Assembly (NCBI GenBank): GCA_017455665.1
Contig: JAFSZN010000047.1
Coordinates: forward strand, 1 to 36,593
Reading direction: 5' to 3'
From: Lentisphaeria bacterium
GTDB taxonomy: Bacteria > Verrucomicrobiota > Lentisphaeria > Victivallales > UBA1829
DNA: 36,593 bases
Both the position numbers and the translations under genes were made by a program. Of the stretch, positions 25,711-34,748 are shown one piece after another (the stretch's first letter is position 1; every line of letters begins with the position of its first letter). The notes below the pieces were generated by a model. The model did not search any database, was not told the DNA's origin, and was given only the letters and a program-made list of their open reading frames with translations.

Positions 25711-27738
25711 ATGAACACAACCGGAACAGAATACCATGTCAGCAAAACAGGTTCCGACCGCAACCCCGGAACGGCCGCGCAGCCGTTCGCCACGATCCAG
25801 CGCGCGGCGGACCTGGCGATGCCGGGCGACACCGTGATCGTGCACGCGGGCGAGTACCGCGAATGGGTCGACCCGAAGAATGGCGGCACCTGCGACCGCA
25901 AGCGCATCACATACACCGCCGCCGAAAACGAGCATGTCGTGATCAAGGGGTCGGAGCGGATCACAGGATGGGTCCGCGATGGTGACGGCACGGTATGGAA
26001 AGCCGTTGTCCCTAATACGCTGTTCGGCAAATTCAACCCGTTCGACACGTGGCTGTACGGCGACTGGATGGTGTCGCCCATGTACCCGACGCTGCATCTG
26101 GGCGAGGTCTACCTGAACGGCAAATCCTTCTTCGAGGCGGCGTCCGTCGAGGCGGTCCGCAAGGCGGAAAAGCGGACGACCGGGCACAATTATCCGTGGA
26201 AGAACTACCGCGAACCGATCCCGAATCCCGAGGACACGGTCTGCCAGTGGTACGCCGAGGTCGACGCGGACAACACCGTCATTTGGGCGAATTTCCAGGG
26301 GGCGGACCCGAATCAGGAGCTGGTCGAGATCAACGTCCGCAAGTGCGTCTTCTACCCGAGGCAGAGCGGGAAGGACTACATCACCGTCTCCGGGTTCGAG
26401 CTGGCGCACGCCGCGACGCCGTTCGCGCCGCCGACCGGCGACCAGCCGGGCCTGATCGGTCCGCACTGGAGCAAGGGCTGGATCATCGAAAACAATCACA
26501 TCCACGACGCGAAATGCTCCGCCGTAAGCCTGGGCAAAGACGAGAAGACGGGCGACAACTATTTCACGAAGACCCGGCGGAAACCGGGCTACACCTGCCA
26601 GTTCGAATCGGTCGTGAAGGCACTGCTCCTCGGCTGGAACAAGGAGAACGTCGGCTCGCACATCGTCCGGAACAACGTGATCCACGACTGCGGCCAGAAC
26701 GGCGTCGTGGGGCACATGGGCTGCATCTTCAGCGAGATCACCGGCAACGAAATCTACCGGATCGCCACCAAGCACGAGTTCTTCGGCTGGGAGATCGGCG
26801 GCATCAAGCTGCACGCGCCAATCGACGTCCGGATCGCCGGAAACTGCATCCACGACTGCACGCTGGGCACCTGGCTCGACTGGCAGACGCAGGGCACCCG
26901 GATCACAGGAAACCTCTACCGCAACAACGTCCGCGACCTCATGGTCGAGGTGTCGCACGGCCCGTATCTGGTCGACAACAACATCTTCGCGTCCGCCTAC
27001 AGCTTCGAGAACATGTCGCAGGGCGGCGCGTACGTCCACAACCTGGTCCTCGGCAATACCCTCCACAGGTGCGTCCTGAACCGTTCCACGCCGTACCACT
27101 TCCCGCACAGCACCGCGCTCATGGGCACCTCGTTCATCTACGGCGGCGACGACCGTTTCTACCAGAACATCTTCGTCGGCGGAGCGGACAAATACGGCCA
27201 GACGGACTGCGTGTTCACCGGCACGGAGGCGTTCGACGGGCATCCCGATTCCTACGAAAAATATATCGCCGGCATCAAGGCGGCGTTCCCGCAGAAGGGC
27301 ATCCCCGGCGACGAAAACCTCTATCTCCAGGTGGCGCAGCCGGTCTATATCGCGCGGAACGTCTACGGCAACGGCGCGGAGCACTACGACGGCGAACAGG
27401 ACTGCACGGTCAAGGAAGGCGGCTGGGACATCCGCATCGAGGCGAACGAGCCGGATCCCGCTCCGGACCTGCCAGCCGCGGAGTTCATCAAAAAGAGACA
27501 CGGATTCGTGTATCTCGAACTTGACGCCGACGATTTGCTGCTCAATCAGAAGACAAAGCTGATGACGACGGCGGACCTGGGCGAGACTCGGGTGACCGAG
27601 GCGTTCTTCGAGAACCCGGACGGCTCGGACATCATCCTCGACCATGACTACTTCGGACAGCTTCGCACGGACGGCAGCAATCCCGCCGGGCCGTTCGCCG
27701 GGCTGAAAGAGGGCCGCAACCGCCTGTGCGTCTGGTGA
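25711..27738 (+). CDS. xylC: GH120 beta-xylosidase (right-handed beta-helix)
   Basis: 675 residues. The ATG at 25711 has a strong AAGGAGG site (25694-25700); earlier in-frame codons lack one. The chain is close, from memory, to Thermoanaerobacterium XylC throughout: EYHVSKTGSD near the start, GDTVIVHAGEYREWV, WYAEVDADNTVIWANFQGAD, HDAKCSAVSLGK, GQNGVVGHMG, LGTWLDWQTQGTR, LMVEVSHGPYLVD and a final G.NRLCVW. The Asp of WLDW and Glu of VEVSHGP correspond to the catalytic acid pair reported for GH120. It removes xylose from xylo-oligosaccharide ends. There is no signal peptide, so it acts in the cytoplasm on imported oligosaccharides. No transporter or other xylan gene is adjacent. Confidence 0.9.
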   Translation: MNTTGTEYHVSKTGSDRNPGTAAQPFATIQRAADLAMPGDTVIVHAGEYREWVDPKNGGTCDRKRITYTAAENEHVVIKGSERITGWVRDGDGTVWKAVVPNTLFGKFNPFDTWLYGDWMVSPMYPTLHLGEVYLNGKSFFEAASVEAVRKAEKRTTGHNYPWKNYREPIPNPEDTVCQWYAEVDADNTVIWANFQGADPNQELVEINVRKCVFYPRQSGKDYITVSGFELAHAATPFAPPTGDQPGLIGPHWSKGWIIENNHIHDAKCSAVSLGKDEKTGDNYFTKTRRKPGYTCQFESVVKALLLGWNKENVGSHIVRNNVIHDCGQNGVVGHMGCIFSEITGNEIYRIATKHEFFGWEIGGIKLHAPIDVRIAGNCIHDCTLGTWLDWQTQGTRITGNLYRNNVRDLMVEVSHGPYLVDNNIFASAYSFENMSQGGAYVHNLVLGNTLHRCVLNRSTPYHFPHSTALMGTSFIYGGDDRFYQNIFVGGADKYGQTDCVFTGTEAFDGHPDSYEKYIAGIKAAFPQKGIPGDENLYLQVAQPVYIARNVYGNGAEHYDGEQDCTVKEGGWDIRIEANEPDPAPDLPAAEFIKKRHGFVYLELDADDLLLNQKTKLMTTADLGETRVTEAFFENPDGSDIILDHDYFGQLRTDGSNPAGPFAGLKEGRNRLCVW

Positions 27739-27763
27739 CCGCCCAACGAAAGGAACATGAAAG

Positions 27764-28015
27764 ATGAACGAAAACGATCCGACCGTCGAACCGACCGATT
27801 TCTGGTATATCGACTCGAAATACCACATTCACTGCGAGGAATACATCGAATACCACAAGGACGCGATGGACTGGGACCTGGTCTCCCGCTACCAGACGCT
27901 CAGCGAACCTTTTATCGAAAAGTTCGCCGACCGCGTGAACTGGAAAAACATCTTTCAGTACCAGAATCTGAGCGACGCGTTCCGGGAGAAATGGAAACAC
28001 AAGCTGGCGGATTGA
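27764..28015 (+). CDS. Small acidic repeat protein, unknown
   Basis: 83 residues, 25 bp after the xylosidase with AAAGGA upstream. The C-terminal part is two tandem copies of about 23 residues with the pattern 'W..i..YQ.LS..F.eKf.d', seen as WDLVSRYQTLSEPFIEKF and WKNIFQYQNLSDAFREKW. Such units occur in scattered bacterial and viral proteins with no known biochemical role. It is acidic and Trp/Tyr-rich, without signal peptide. An ATG at 27757 opens another frame without these repeats and is rejected. Confidence 0.7.
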   Translation: MNENDPTVEPTDFWYIDSKYHIHCEEYIEYHKDAMDWDLVSRYQTLSEPFIEKFADRVNWKNIFQYQNLSDAFREKWKHKLAD

Positions 28016-28044
28016 AGCGCCGCCTGCCGTCGAAATGATCCTGG

Positions 28045-29016
28045 TCAGATGCCGAATTCGGTGCGGGGAAACGGCGATTCGAAGCGGAGAAGTTCGGATG
28101 TGAACGGATGCCGGAACTCCAGCACGGCGGCGTGGAGTGCCTGACGGCGGAATCTCAACATTTTGAGGTCGTCTTCGTTCAGTTCCCGCGTGGCGAGCTT
28201 CAGGAAAAGGCGTTCGTCCGGACCGTAGAGTTTGTCCCCGGCGAGCGGGAACCCGAGGGAAAAGAGCGTGGCGCGGACCTGGTGCTGACGCCCCGTGCCG
28301 AGAATGGCGCGCACCAGCGTCATGTCCGGCGGTACAGGCGATTCTTCGATGAGGTCGGTGACGGCGGTCTCCGAGGTCGGGTCGAGGCGCGCGGCGTCGG
28401 CTTCCGGCGAATCCGCGAAAACGAACCGTTTCTTCTTGCGGACCGCGCTGGTCCGGTCGTGAACGAGGCAGCCCTCCGCATGGACGCGCCCGCGGAAGTC
28501 CCCGGTCACGAGCGCGAGATATTCCTTGTGGACGGGCGTGTTGCCGTTGTCCATGGCGGCGGCCGCCCGGCGCGTGCGCGCGGCGATGACCAGTCCGGAG
28601 GTCTCGCGGTCGAGACGGTGCACGAAACGTATCTCGCCGTACTTGCTGCCGACGAGGTGCCAGAGCGTGTGGCGGAAGAACGGCCCGGTCGGGTGCATGC
28701 ACAGGTTTCCCGGCTTGTCGATGACCAGAAAGTCGGCATCCTCGAAAACCACGCTGTAATGCAGCTCGGCGTCCGGTTCAGGCGTTTCCGGCGGGTAGTA
28801 ACCCACGCGGTCGTGGCGCTTCACGGTCATATCCGGGCGCGCGGGGAGGTCGTTCACGGTCACGAGCCCGGCTTCGATCGCCCGGATCCAGCCCGCGCGG
28901 TCGAACCTGCTGAAATGCGCGGCGAGGTAATCGGGCAGGGCTGCGCCGTCCTCCGCCTCGGGGACGTGGCTGTAGAGCTGACGGCGTGCGAGCTTGTCCG
29001 CGAAACTTCTTCCCAT
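28045..29016 (-). CDS. RluA-family 23S rRNA/tRNA pseudouridine synthase
   Basis: 323 residues. An S4-like RNA-binding region (about 20-75) is followed by the catalytic domain with VIDKPGNLCMHP and the hallmark HRLDRETSG, in which D136 is the catalytic Asp. Later GTGRQHQVRATL and LAGDKLYG complete the family pattern. It isomerises uridine in structured RNA. Which site (RluA, C or D type) cannot be told by eye. It is the last gene of the infB operon, 23 bp after uup, and converges on the plus-strand genes. Confidence 0.9.
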   Translation of the reverse strand: MGRSFADKLARRQLYSHVPEAEDGAALPDYLAAHFSRFDRAGWIRAIEAGLVTVNDLPARPDMTVKRHDRVGYYPPETPEPDAELHYSVVFEDADFLVIDKPGNLCMHPTGPFFRHTLWHLVGSKYGEIRFVHRLDRETSGLVIAARTRRAAAAMDNGNTPVHKEYLALVTGDFRGRVHAEGCLVHDRTSAVRKKKRFVFADSPEADAARLDPTSETAVTDLIEESPVPPDMTLVRAILGTGRQHQVRATLFSLGFPLAGDKLYGPDERLFLKLATRELNEDDLKMLRFRRQALHAAVLEFRHPFTSELLRFESPFPRTEFGI

Positions 29017-29039
29017 GTCCGCCCCCGTAGTCGCTCCGT

Positions 29040-30920
29040 TCAGGACTGCAGCGCCTGCTTTTTCTGTTCGAGCTCGTCCCAGCGCGCGTACAGCCCGTCG
29101 ATCGTTTCGCGCAGGCCGTTCAGCTCGTTCTGGAGCGCGGCGGACTCCGAACCGTGGTTCGCGAAGAAATCCGGCGCGGAGAAGATCGCCTCGATCTCGG
29201 AGACGCGCCCTTCAAGGCGTTCGATCTCCGGTTCCAGCTCCGCGAGCTCGCGTTCCTCCTTGTAGGAAAGCTTCTTCGGCGGGCTTTTCGGTTTCGGCGG
29301 CGGCGCGTCTTTTTTCGGGGCGGGCGCGGCTGCTGCCTGCCTGACCGCGGGGCGATGCTTGATGTAATAGTCGTAATCGCCCGGCCCCGCAAAGAGATGC
29401 CCGTCAGGCTCGAACGCGATGATATGCGTGCAGACACGGTTCAGGAAATAGCGGTCGTGGCTCACGACGGCGAGGCAGCCGGAGTACCCGACGAGGGCTT
29501 CCTCCAGCACGCGCATTGAGGGCAGGTCCAGGTCGTTGGTCGGCTCGTCGAGGATCAGGAAACTGCCGCCGGACTTGAGGATCTTCGCGAGCGCGATGCG
29601 GGCGCGTTCGCCGCCGGACAGACGGTCAATGCGCGTGTTCACGCGGTCGTCCTCGAAGAGGAACCGCCGGAGATAGCCGCGGATGGAGACGCGTTCGTCG
29701 CCGAGGTTGATGAACTCGTGCCCCTCGCCGATCTCCTCCAGCACGGTGTGGTTCGGATTCAGCTCCAGGTGCGCCTGCCCGATGTAGTTGAAGACGACGG
29801 TCGGCGCGACCTCGATCTTTCCGCTGTCGGGCGTGAGCTGCCGCGTGATGAGCTTCAGCAGCGTGGTCTTGCCCGCGCCGTTCGGCCCCAAGATGCCGAC
29901 GCGCTGCCCCGCCTCGAACTCGAACGAGAAATTGCGGATGAGCGGCTTCCCGCCCATGGCGTGGCTCACGTTTTCGATCCGCACGACCTGGTTGCCGAGG
30001 CGGCCCGCCTTCGGGATGATGAGCTCCATGCTGCCGATGCGGTCGGGCGCGGATTGTGCGGCGGTCTCCTCGTAGCGCTTGATGCGGCCGAGGTTGCGGC
30101 GGAGGCGCGCCTTCGGGGAACGCCTCACCCATTCGATCTCGCGCCGCAGGAAACTCTGGCGCTTGTACTCCGCCTGGTCCTCGCGGTATTCGCGCGCGGC
30201 CTTCGCGGCGAGGAAATCGGCGTAGGACCCCTCGCAGGAATAGAACTTGCCGTGGTCCAGCTCCACGATGCGCGTGGCGATGCGGTCGAGGAAACACCGG
30301 TCGTGCGTGACGAAGAGGCAGGTGCCGCGGTAGTCCGCGAGAAAGTCCTCGATCCAGGTGATCGCGCCGATGTCGAGGTGGTTGGTCGGCTCGTCGAGCA
30401 GGAGCAGGTCCGGATCGGCGGCGATGGCGCGCGCGAGCATGACCTTGCGGAGTTCGCCGCCGGACAGCGCGCCGCAGAGGGAATCAAGCGGCGGCAGGTT
30501 CAGTTTCTGCGCCACGACCTCGATCTTGTGCGCGGGGTCCCACGCGTCGTGAAGCGTGAGGATGCGTTCAAGCTTCTCCTGTTCGGCGGAACCCGGCCGC
30601 ATGGCGTCGAGCTGCCGGTGGATGTCGTTGAAGTACGCCAGCCCCTCGGCGATCGCGTCGCGGACGGAGACGTCGCGGTAACGCGTGCAATCCTGTTCCA
30701 TGCAGGCGATGCGGAGGCCGCGCGCGCACGTGATCTCGCCCGTCGCGGGCTGTTCCGTGCCCGCCACGATGCGCATGAACGTGGATTTGCCGCTGCCGTT
30801 CCGTCCGACGAGCGCGACGCGTTCGCCTGCGTGGATGGAGATCTTCGCGTCGTCGAGCAGGACCTGCGTCCCGATCGCGAGGCTGATCCCTTCGCCTGTC
30901 CAGAGTACGGTGCCCGCCAT
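29040..30920 (-). CDS. uup: ABC-F ATPase, Uup type
   Basis: 626 residues with two ATP-binding cassettes and no membrane segment. Cassette 1 has GRNGSGKST (39-47), ALSGGELRK and LLLDEPTNHLD. Cassette 2 has GPNGAGKTT, RLSGGERARIALAK and FLILDEPTNDLD. A Pro/Lys/Ala linker (PKKDAPPPKPKSPPKK) leads to a C-terminal coiled coil beginning KLSYKEERELAELEPEI, the mark of the Uup subfamily. ABC-F proteins bind the ribosomal E site and relieve stalls; Uup also protects against DNA-junction defects in E. coli. It starts 7 bp after the upstream unknown gene, so it is in the same operon. Confidence 0.9.
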   Translation of the reverse strand: MAGTVLWTGEGISLAIGTQVLLDDAKISIHAGERVALVGRNGSGKSTFMRIVAGTEQPATGEITCARGLRIACMEQDCTRYRDVSVRDAIAEGLAYFNDIHRQLDAMRPGSAEQEKLERILTLHDAWDPAHKIEVVAQKLNLPPLDSLCGALSGGELRKVMLARAIAADPDLLLLDEPTNHLDIGAITWIEDFLADYRGTCLFVTHDRCFLDRIATRIVELDHGKFYSCEGSYADFLAAKAAREYREDQAEYKRQSFLRREIEWVRRSPKARLRRNLGRIKRYEETAAQSAPDRIGSMELIIPKAGRLGNQVVRIENVSHAMGGKPLIRNFSFEFEAGQRVGILGPNGAGKTTLLKLITRQLTPDSGKIEVAPTVVFNYIGQAHLELNPNHTVLEEIGEGHEFINLGDERVSIRGYLRRFLFEDDRVNTRIDRLSGGERARIALAKILKSGGSFLILDEPTNDLDLPSMRVLEEALVGYSGCLAVVSHDRYFLNRVCTHIIAFEPDGHLFAGPGDYDYYIKHRPAVRQAAAAPAPKKDAPPPKPKSPPKKLSYKEERELAELEPEIERLEGRVSEIEAIFSAPDFFANHGSESAALQNELNGLRETIDGLYARWDELEQKKQALQS

Positions 30921-30927
30921 GTTCCGC

Positions 30928-32559
30928 TCAGTTCTCGAAATCCGCCTCGATGGCGTCCCATTCGTCCTCGATGTCCTCGATGCGCTGTTCGAACGCCTCG
31001 AGCTCGGGGCCGTCCGGCAGGTCCGCCTGGTTGTTCAGCAGGGCGAGCGTGTCGATGATGGCGCGGTGGAAATGCTTCACGCGCGTGACGAAGCGTTTGA
31101 TCCGGTCCTCGTCCGCGCCGGAGAGGATCGCCTTCGTCATGGCGATTCGGGCGTTGTCGAGCTCGATCAGGCGGGATCGGATCGGAGCTTTCGCCTCGTC
31201 TTCGCCGGGGTGATACACCTCGTTGCAGGCTTCCCAGTTTTCGTCGAGGAAGTTCAGGAATGCCACTTCCTGCGTGTCGTCGGCGAAATCGTGTTCGATG
31301 AGGCCGAGGATGGACGCGCGGTAGGAATTGAAGTCCACGCCGTTCGCGATGGCGTCGAGCGTGAACGCGTACAGTTCGATATAGCCGATCGGGGCGTTCA
31401 CGTCGGTCAGGATCGCGTCCAGCGAGTCCAGGTGCCCGGACGAGGCGGAGAAATCGCTTGCGGAGAGTCCGGGGACCGGATCGCCGTCCTGAGGCACGCC
31501 GTCGCGGTGTTCCCCGTGCATGACGTCGTGCCCGCCGTGATGGTGGTGATGTCCGCAGGAACAGGAATCGCCGTGTTCATGGTCGTGTTCATGCTCGTGT
31601 TCGTGCTCATCATGCGAAGAATGGGCGTCCGCGCCGGGCTCGTTGGTCTCGTCAATGGGCACGATCATGGTCTCGCCGTCCTGGTTGCTCAGCGTGACGT
31701 CGATCATGTTCCGGTGGAATTCGTCGAACGACACGCGCGGGTGCGCGAGGAGGTCGTTTCCGGCGCAGTACGCGCAGAAGAACCCGGCGGCGAGCTGTTC
31801 GGTGATCGTGATGTAGTTGTAGCTGCGGTTCCAGACTTCGATCAGCGCCGCCTCGAACTGTTCGATCCACTCGATCTTGTCGGCGTTGGAGGCGTCGAGC
31901 TCGGCGGGCCGGTATTCGAGGGAGAACCTGCCCTCCTCGGCGTCCTCGACCGTGACGATGAGGCAGTCGCCAGGGCGGAAATTTGTCTGCATGTAGAACG
32001 CGCTCAGGTCGAACGCCGGGACTTCGAGCACGGCGTTGCGGATGTTCTTCGCGGAGCGCATCCGCAGGTAGTTGTCGTGGGATTCCGCGGCGAAGGCGTC
32101 GATCATGCCGCCGTGCCCGAGCAGGAGATAGTACGGCGCGAGCTTGGCGAAATCGCAGCGGACCGCGGTCAGCCCGACGGGCTTTTTCGCGCCGGGCGTA
32201 TAAAGTTCGAATTCATCGGAAGAAAGCTCGCACGGGTTGAACGCCTCGAAGCGGTCGCCCGGCAGCAGGATGCCGTCCGCCAGCTCGAAGTCGGACGGGG
32301 CGACCTTGAACCGCGCGCCGTTGAAGAATTTCGTGCGGAGCGCGCATTTGCCGTCCTGCTCGAAAACGCGGTGGTCGTCCTTCAGCATGGTGCGGACGCG
32401 TTCGAGCAGGTCTTTCTCCTGACCCGCCTCGCAAGTAATGCCGTCGGCGATCGCCTGCGCGGCTTCGTCGAGCTCGAAACATCCGCGCGGCCTTCCCTCC
32501 GCGTACGCGGTCAGCGCCTTGTCATATTGTCCGTGCTGGGCGTTGTTCAGATAAAGCAT
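30928..32559 (-). CDS. Unknown protein with His-rich, possibly metal-binding insert
   Basis: 543 residues in three parts. The N-terminal region (1-310) is mixed alpha/beta with no motif I recognise. A His/Asp/Glu/Cys-rich stretch (about 313-353) includes HEHEHEHDHEHG, DSCSCG and HHHHH. The C-terminal region (about 365-543) is mostly helical and ends in an acidic coiled-coil-like tail. There is no signal peptide or membrane helix, so it is cytoplasmic. The His cluster resembles the metal-storage or delivery loops of HypB, SlyD and CobW-like proteins, but no GTPase or isomerase domain is present. The gene lies 38 bp after truB and 7 bp before uup, within a translation operon. Zinc or nickel binding is inference from composition only. 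Confidence 0.8.
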   Translation of the reverse strand: MLYLNNAQHGQYDKALTAYAEGRPRGCFELDEAAQAIADGITCEAGQEKDLLERVRTMLKDDHRVFEQDGKCALRTKFFNGARFKVAPSDFELADGILLPGDRFEAFNPCELSSDEFELYTPGAKKPVGLTAVRCDFAKLAPYYLLLGHGGMIDAFAAESHDNYLRMRSAKNIRNAVLEVPAFDLSAFYMQTNFRPGDCLIVTVEDAEEGRFSLEYRPAELDASNADKIEWIEQFEAALIEVWNRSYNYITITEQLAAGFFCAYCAGNDLLAHPRVSFDEFHRNMIDVTLSNQDGETMIVPIDETNEPGADAHSSHDEHEHEHEHDHEHGDSCSCGHHHHHGGHDVMHGEHRDGVPQDGDPVPGLSASDFSASSGHLDSLDAILTDVNAPIGYIELYAFTLDAIANGVDFNSYRASILGLIEHDFADDTQEVAFLNFLDENWEACNEVYHPGEDEAKAPIRSRLIELDNARIAMTKAILSGADEDRIKRFVTRVKHFHRAIIDTLALLNNQADLPDGPELEAFEQRIEDIEDEWDAIEADFEN

Positions 32560-32597
32560 GATTTATCCCCCTGAAAAGAAAAAAAGTTACGGCCCCG

Positions 32598-33356
32598 TCA
32601 GAACGAGAACTTGGGCATCTTGGAGAGTTTGTTGAACAGGAAATCGTTGATGGCGGCCTTCAGCTCCTCCTGCTCCCAGGTCTTGACCGTCTCGATGTCC
32701 ACAGCGTCCTTCAGCTCGAAGTCGCCGCTTCTGAGGCGGTTCAGCCGGTAGAGCGCCGCGCCGCATCCGAGCACATCGCCGACGTCCGCGCAGAGCGTGC
32801 GGATGTAGGTGCCCTTGGAGCAGGCGACCTCGAAATCGACGTACGGGAGATCGAACTTCTTGAACGTGATGGAGTGGATCGTGATGGGCTTCGGCTCGCG
32901 CTGGACCTCGACGCCCTTGCGCGCGAGGTCGTACAGGCGTTCGCCGTTGTGCTTCACCGCGGACACCATCGGCGGCGTCTGCATGATGTCGCCCTGGAAC
33001 TTCAGGAACGCCTCGCGGACCTGGTCGACCGTGAGGTGCGAAGTATCGACCGTGCTGAGGACGGTGCCGTCCATGTCCTGCGAATCGGTGCGCGTGCCGA
33101 GGAGCGCGGTGCCCTCGTAGACCTTGTCCTCGCCGGAGAATTTCTGGCTGAACTTCGTGAACTTGCCGAACACGACGACGAGCAGTCCGGTTGCGGCGGG
33201 GTCGAGCGTGCCGCAGTGGCCCACCTTCACGGCGTTGAACCGCGCGCGGAAGAACCCGACGACGTCGTGGCTGGTCCATCCTTTCGGCTTGTTGACGAGG
33301 AGGATGCCGTTCTGCGTGAAGGGCGGGAGCCTGTGGCGTTTGGGGTCATATTTCAT
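32598..33356 (-). CDS. truB: tRNA pseudouridine-55 synthase
   Basis: 252 residues, somewhat shorter than E. coli TruB. It begins with GILLVNKPKGWTSHDVV. GHCGTLDPAATGLLVV contains the catalytic D52. KVYEGTALLGTRTDSQDMDG, QTPPMVSAVKHNGERLYDLAR and CSKGTYIRTL follow in family order. It makes pseudouridine-55 in the T-loop of nearly all tRNAs. The C-terminal PUA domain of the gamma-proteobacterial enzyme is reduced or absent. Its start lies 11 bp inside the end of nrnA, so the two are coupled, in the conserved infB-rbfA-(nrnA)-truB order. Confidence 0.95.
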   Translation of the reverse strand: MKYDPKRHRLPPFTQNGILLVNKPKGWTSHDVVGFFRARFNAVKVGHCGTLDPAATGLLVVVFGKFTKFSQKFSGEDKVYEGTALLGTRTDSQDMDGTVLSTVDTSHLTVDQVREAFLKFQGDIMQTPPMVSAVKHNGERLYDLARKGVEVQREPKPITIHSITFKKFDLPYVDFEVACSKGTYIRTLCADVGDVLGCGAALYRLNRLRSGDFELKDAVDIETVKTWEQEELKAAINDFLFNKLSKMPKFSF

Positions 33357-34350
33357 GGTTCATCTCTTTTCTGACGTAGCGGAGCAGCACCTCGGCGGCC
33401 TCCGCCTGGGTTTTCGCGAAGATCGAGCATCCGGCTGCCATTTCGTGTCCGCCGCCCTTCAGGGCGCGCGCGATGCGTCCGACGGAGATCTCCGCGTCCT
33501 TCGAGCGCAAGGAGACGCGGAAAATGCCGGGGTTGGAGGTGGGCTTGACGAGCGCGGCGACGACCACGCCCTGGATGCCGCGCACCAGCTCGATGAGCTG
33601 TTCGGTGTTCCGCAGGTTCACGTCATACTTGTCGAGCAGTTCGCGCGGGACGGAGATCCAGGCGAACTTGCCGTTGTACGCCGTTTGAATGTTGGAGAAA
33701 AGCTCGCTTTCGAACCGGACCATATTCAGCGGCTTCGAGAGGTACACCTCGTTGATGATGCGGTCGTGGTCGGCGCCGAGTTCCAGCAGGGCGGCTGCGG
33801 CGCGGTGCGATTTGGCGGTGGTGTTCGTGAACTTGAAGCAGCCGGTGTCAGTCACGACGCCGAGCATCAGGAACGTGGCGGAAAGCGGCGAGATCTTCCA
33901 TCCCCGCGAGACCGCGAAGTAGTAGATCAGCTCGGCGGTCGAGCTCGCTTCCGGGTCCAGGCAGGTCAGCGTGCCGAACATCTCGTCGTCCGGGTGATGG
34001 TCGAACGTGATGACCGGGACCGTGACGTTCGCGAACTCCGCCGGGCCGAGCTGCATGCGCTTCACAGTGGACGCGTCCGCGTTCAGCACCAGCGAGAACT
34101 TCGTGTTGATCTCCTCCGCCGTGAACTCGGCGGGCGCGAACGGCAGGAACGGGCGGTAGCAGTCCGGCATCTGCGCCGCAAGAAAAAACTCTGCGCGGAA
34201 CCCGTTGTCCCGCAGCAGAGTGCAAAGTCCGCACGCGGAGCCGACCGCATCGCCGTCCGGCCACTCGTGGGTGACCACGAGGATCGGAGCGGGATTGTCG
34301 CGGACGGCTTCCAGCGCGGCCGCCATGCCGGCGAAATCAGTTTCCGGCAT
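33346..34350 (-). CDS. nrnA: DHH/DHHA1 phosphoesterase (NrnA type)
   Basis: 334 residues. The N-terminal DHH domain has THEWPDGDAVGSACGL (H28, D32, D34 as metal ligands) and VITFDHHPDDE. The C-terminal DHHA1 domain has the substrate-binding GGHEMAAG motif. NrnA degrades nano-RNAs (2-5 nt) and, in several species, the phosphoadenosine phosphate left by sulfate assimilation. Position between rbfA and truB is the usual one in many phyla. It overlaps rbfA by 14 bp and truB by 11 bp. Confidence 0.9.
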   Translation of the reverse strand: MPETDFAGMAAALEAVRDNPAPILVVTHEWPDGDAVGSACGLCTLLRDNGFRAEFFLAAQMPDCYRPFLPFAPAEFTAEEINTKFSLVLNADASTVKRMQLGPAEFANVTVPVITFDHHPDDEMFGTLTCLDPEASSTAELIYYFAVSRGWKISPLSATFLMLGVVTDTGCFKFTNTTAKSHRAAAALLELGADHDRIINEVYLSKPLNMVRFESELFSNIQTAYNGKFAWISVPRELLDKYDVNLRNTEQLIELVRGIQGVVVAALVKPTSNPGIFRVSLRSKDAEISVGRIARALKGGGHEMAAGCSIFAKTQAEAAEVLLRYVRKEMNHEI

Positions 34351-34732
34351 TTTCGTCCTCCATATGCCGCAGCAGGTCGAGGACGCGGTCCCCGTCGGCG
34401 ACGGAATGGTCGAGGACGAAATGCAGGACCGGCGTGTATTTGAGGATGACCTCCTTCGACATGAGCGACTGGATCTCGGATTTGCGTTCGATCAGGCGGC
34501 GGACGATGCGCGCTTCCTCCTCCTCGTTCTTCGCGCCGAGGATGCTGACGTACACGGACGCGGTTTTGAGGTTGGACGCGCAGTCCACGCGGGTGATGGA
34601 TATGATCTTGCCCTGTTCCTCGTTGTATCCGAGCGTCTCCAGCAGGTCGGCGAGCACGCGTTTGAGCAGCTCGTTGACGCGGACGAGACGGTCGACCGAG
34701 GCGACCGGGTGTTTTCTGTTGTTTCGAGGCAT
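34337..34732 (-). CDS. rbfA: 30S ribosome-binding factor A
   Basis: 131 residues. The KH-like core is visible: 'R..rvnelLkrvLadlLe', then 'isITrVdcasnLktAsVYvSil' and 'lkytPvLhFvLDhSvadgdrv..LL'. The last is the family's P-x-L-x-F-x-x-D-x-S signature. RbfA binds the 30S subunit and helps mature the 5' end of 16S rRNA, notably in the cold. It starts 16 bp after infB and overlaps nrnA by 14 bp. Confidence 0.9.
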   Translation of the reverse strand: MPRNNRKHPVASVDRLVRVNELLKRVLADLLETLGYNEEQGKIISITRVDCASNLKTASVYVSILGAKNEEEEARIVRRLIERKSEIQSLMSKEVILKYTPVLHFVLDHSVADGDRVLDLLRHMEDENAGN

Positions 34733-34748
34733 GATGCGCCTCCCGGGC

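Noticed and set aside
25660..27828. Minus-strand frame of about 722 codons opposite the xylosidase
   Set aside because: GH120 similarity on the plus strand runs end to end; the antisense frame is a GC-phase artefact.
30685..32574. Plus-strand frame of 629 codons opposite the His-rich gene
   Set aside because: The minus frame fits the operon spacing and has normal composition; the plus frame is Val/Arg/Glu-rich shadow.
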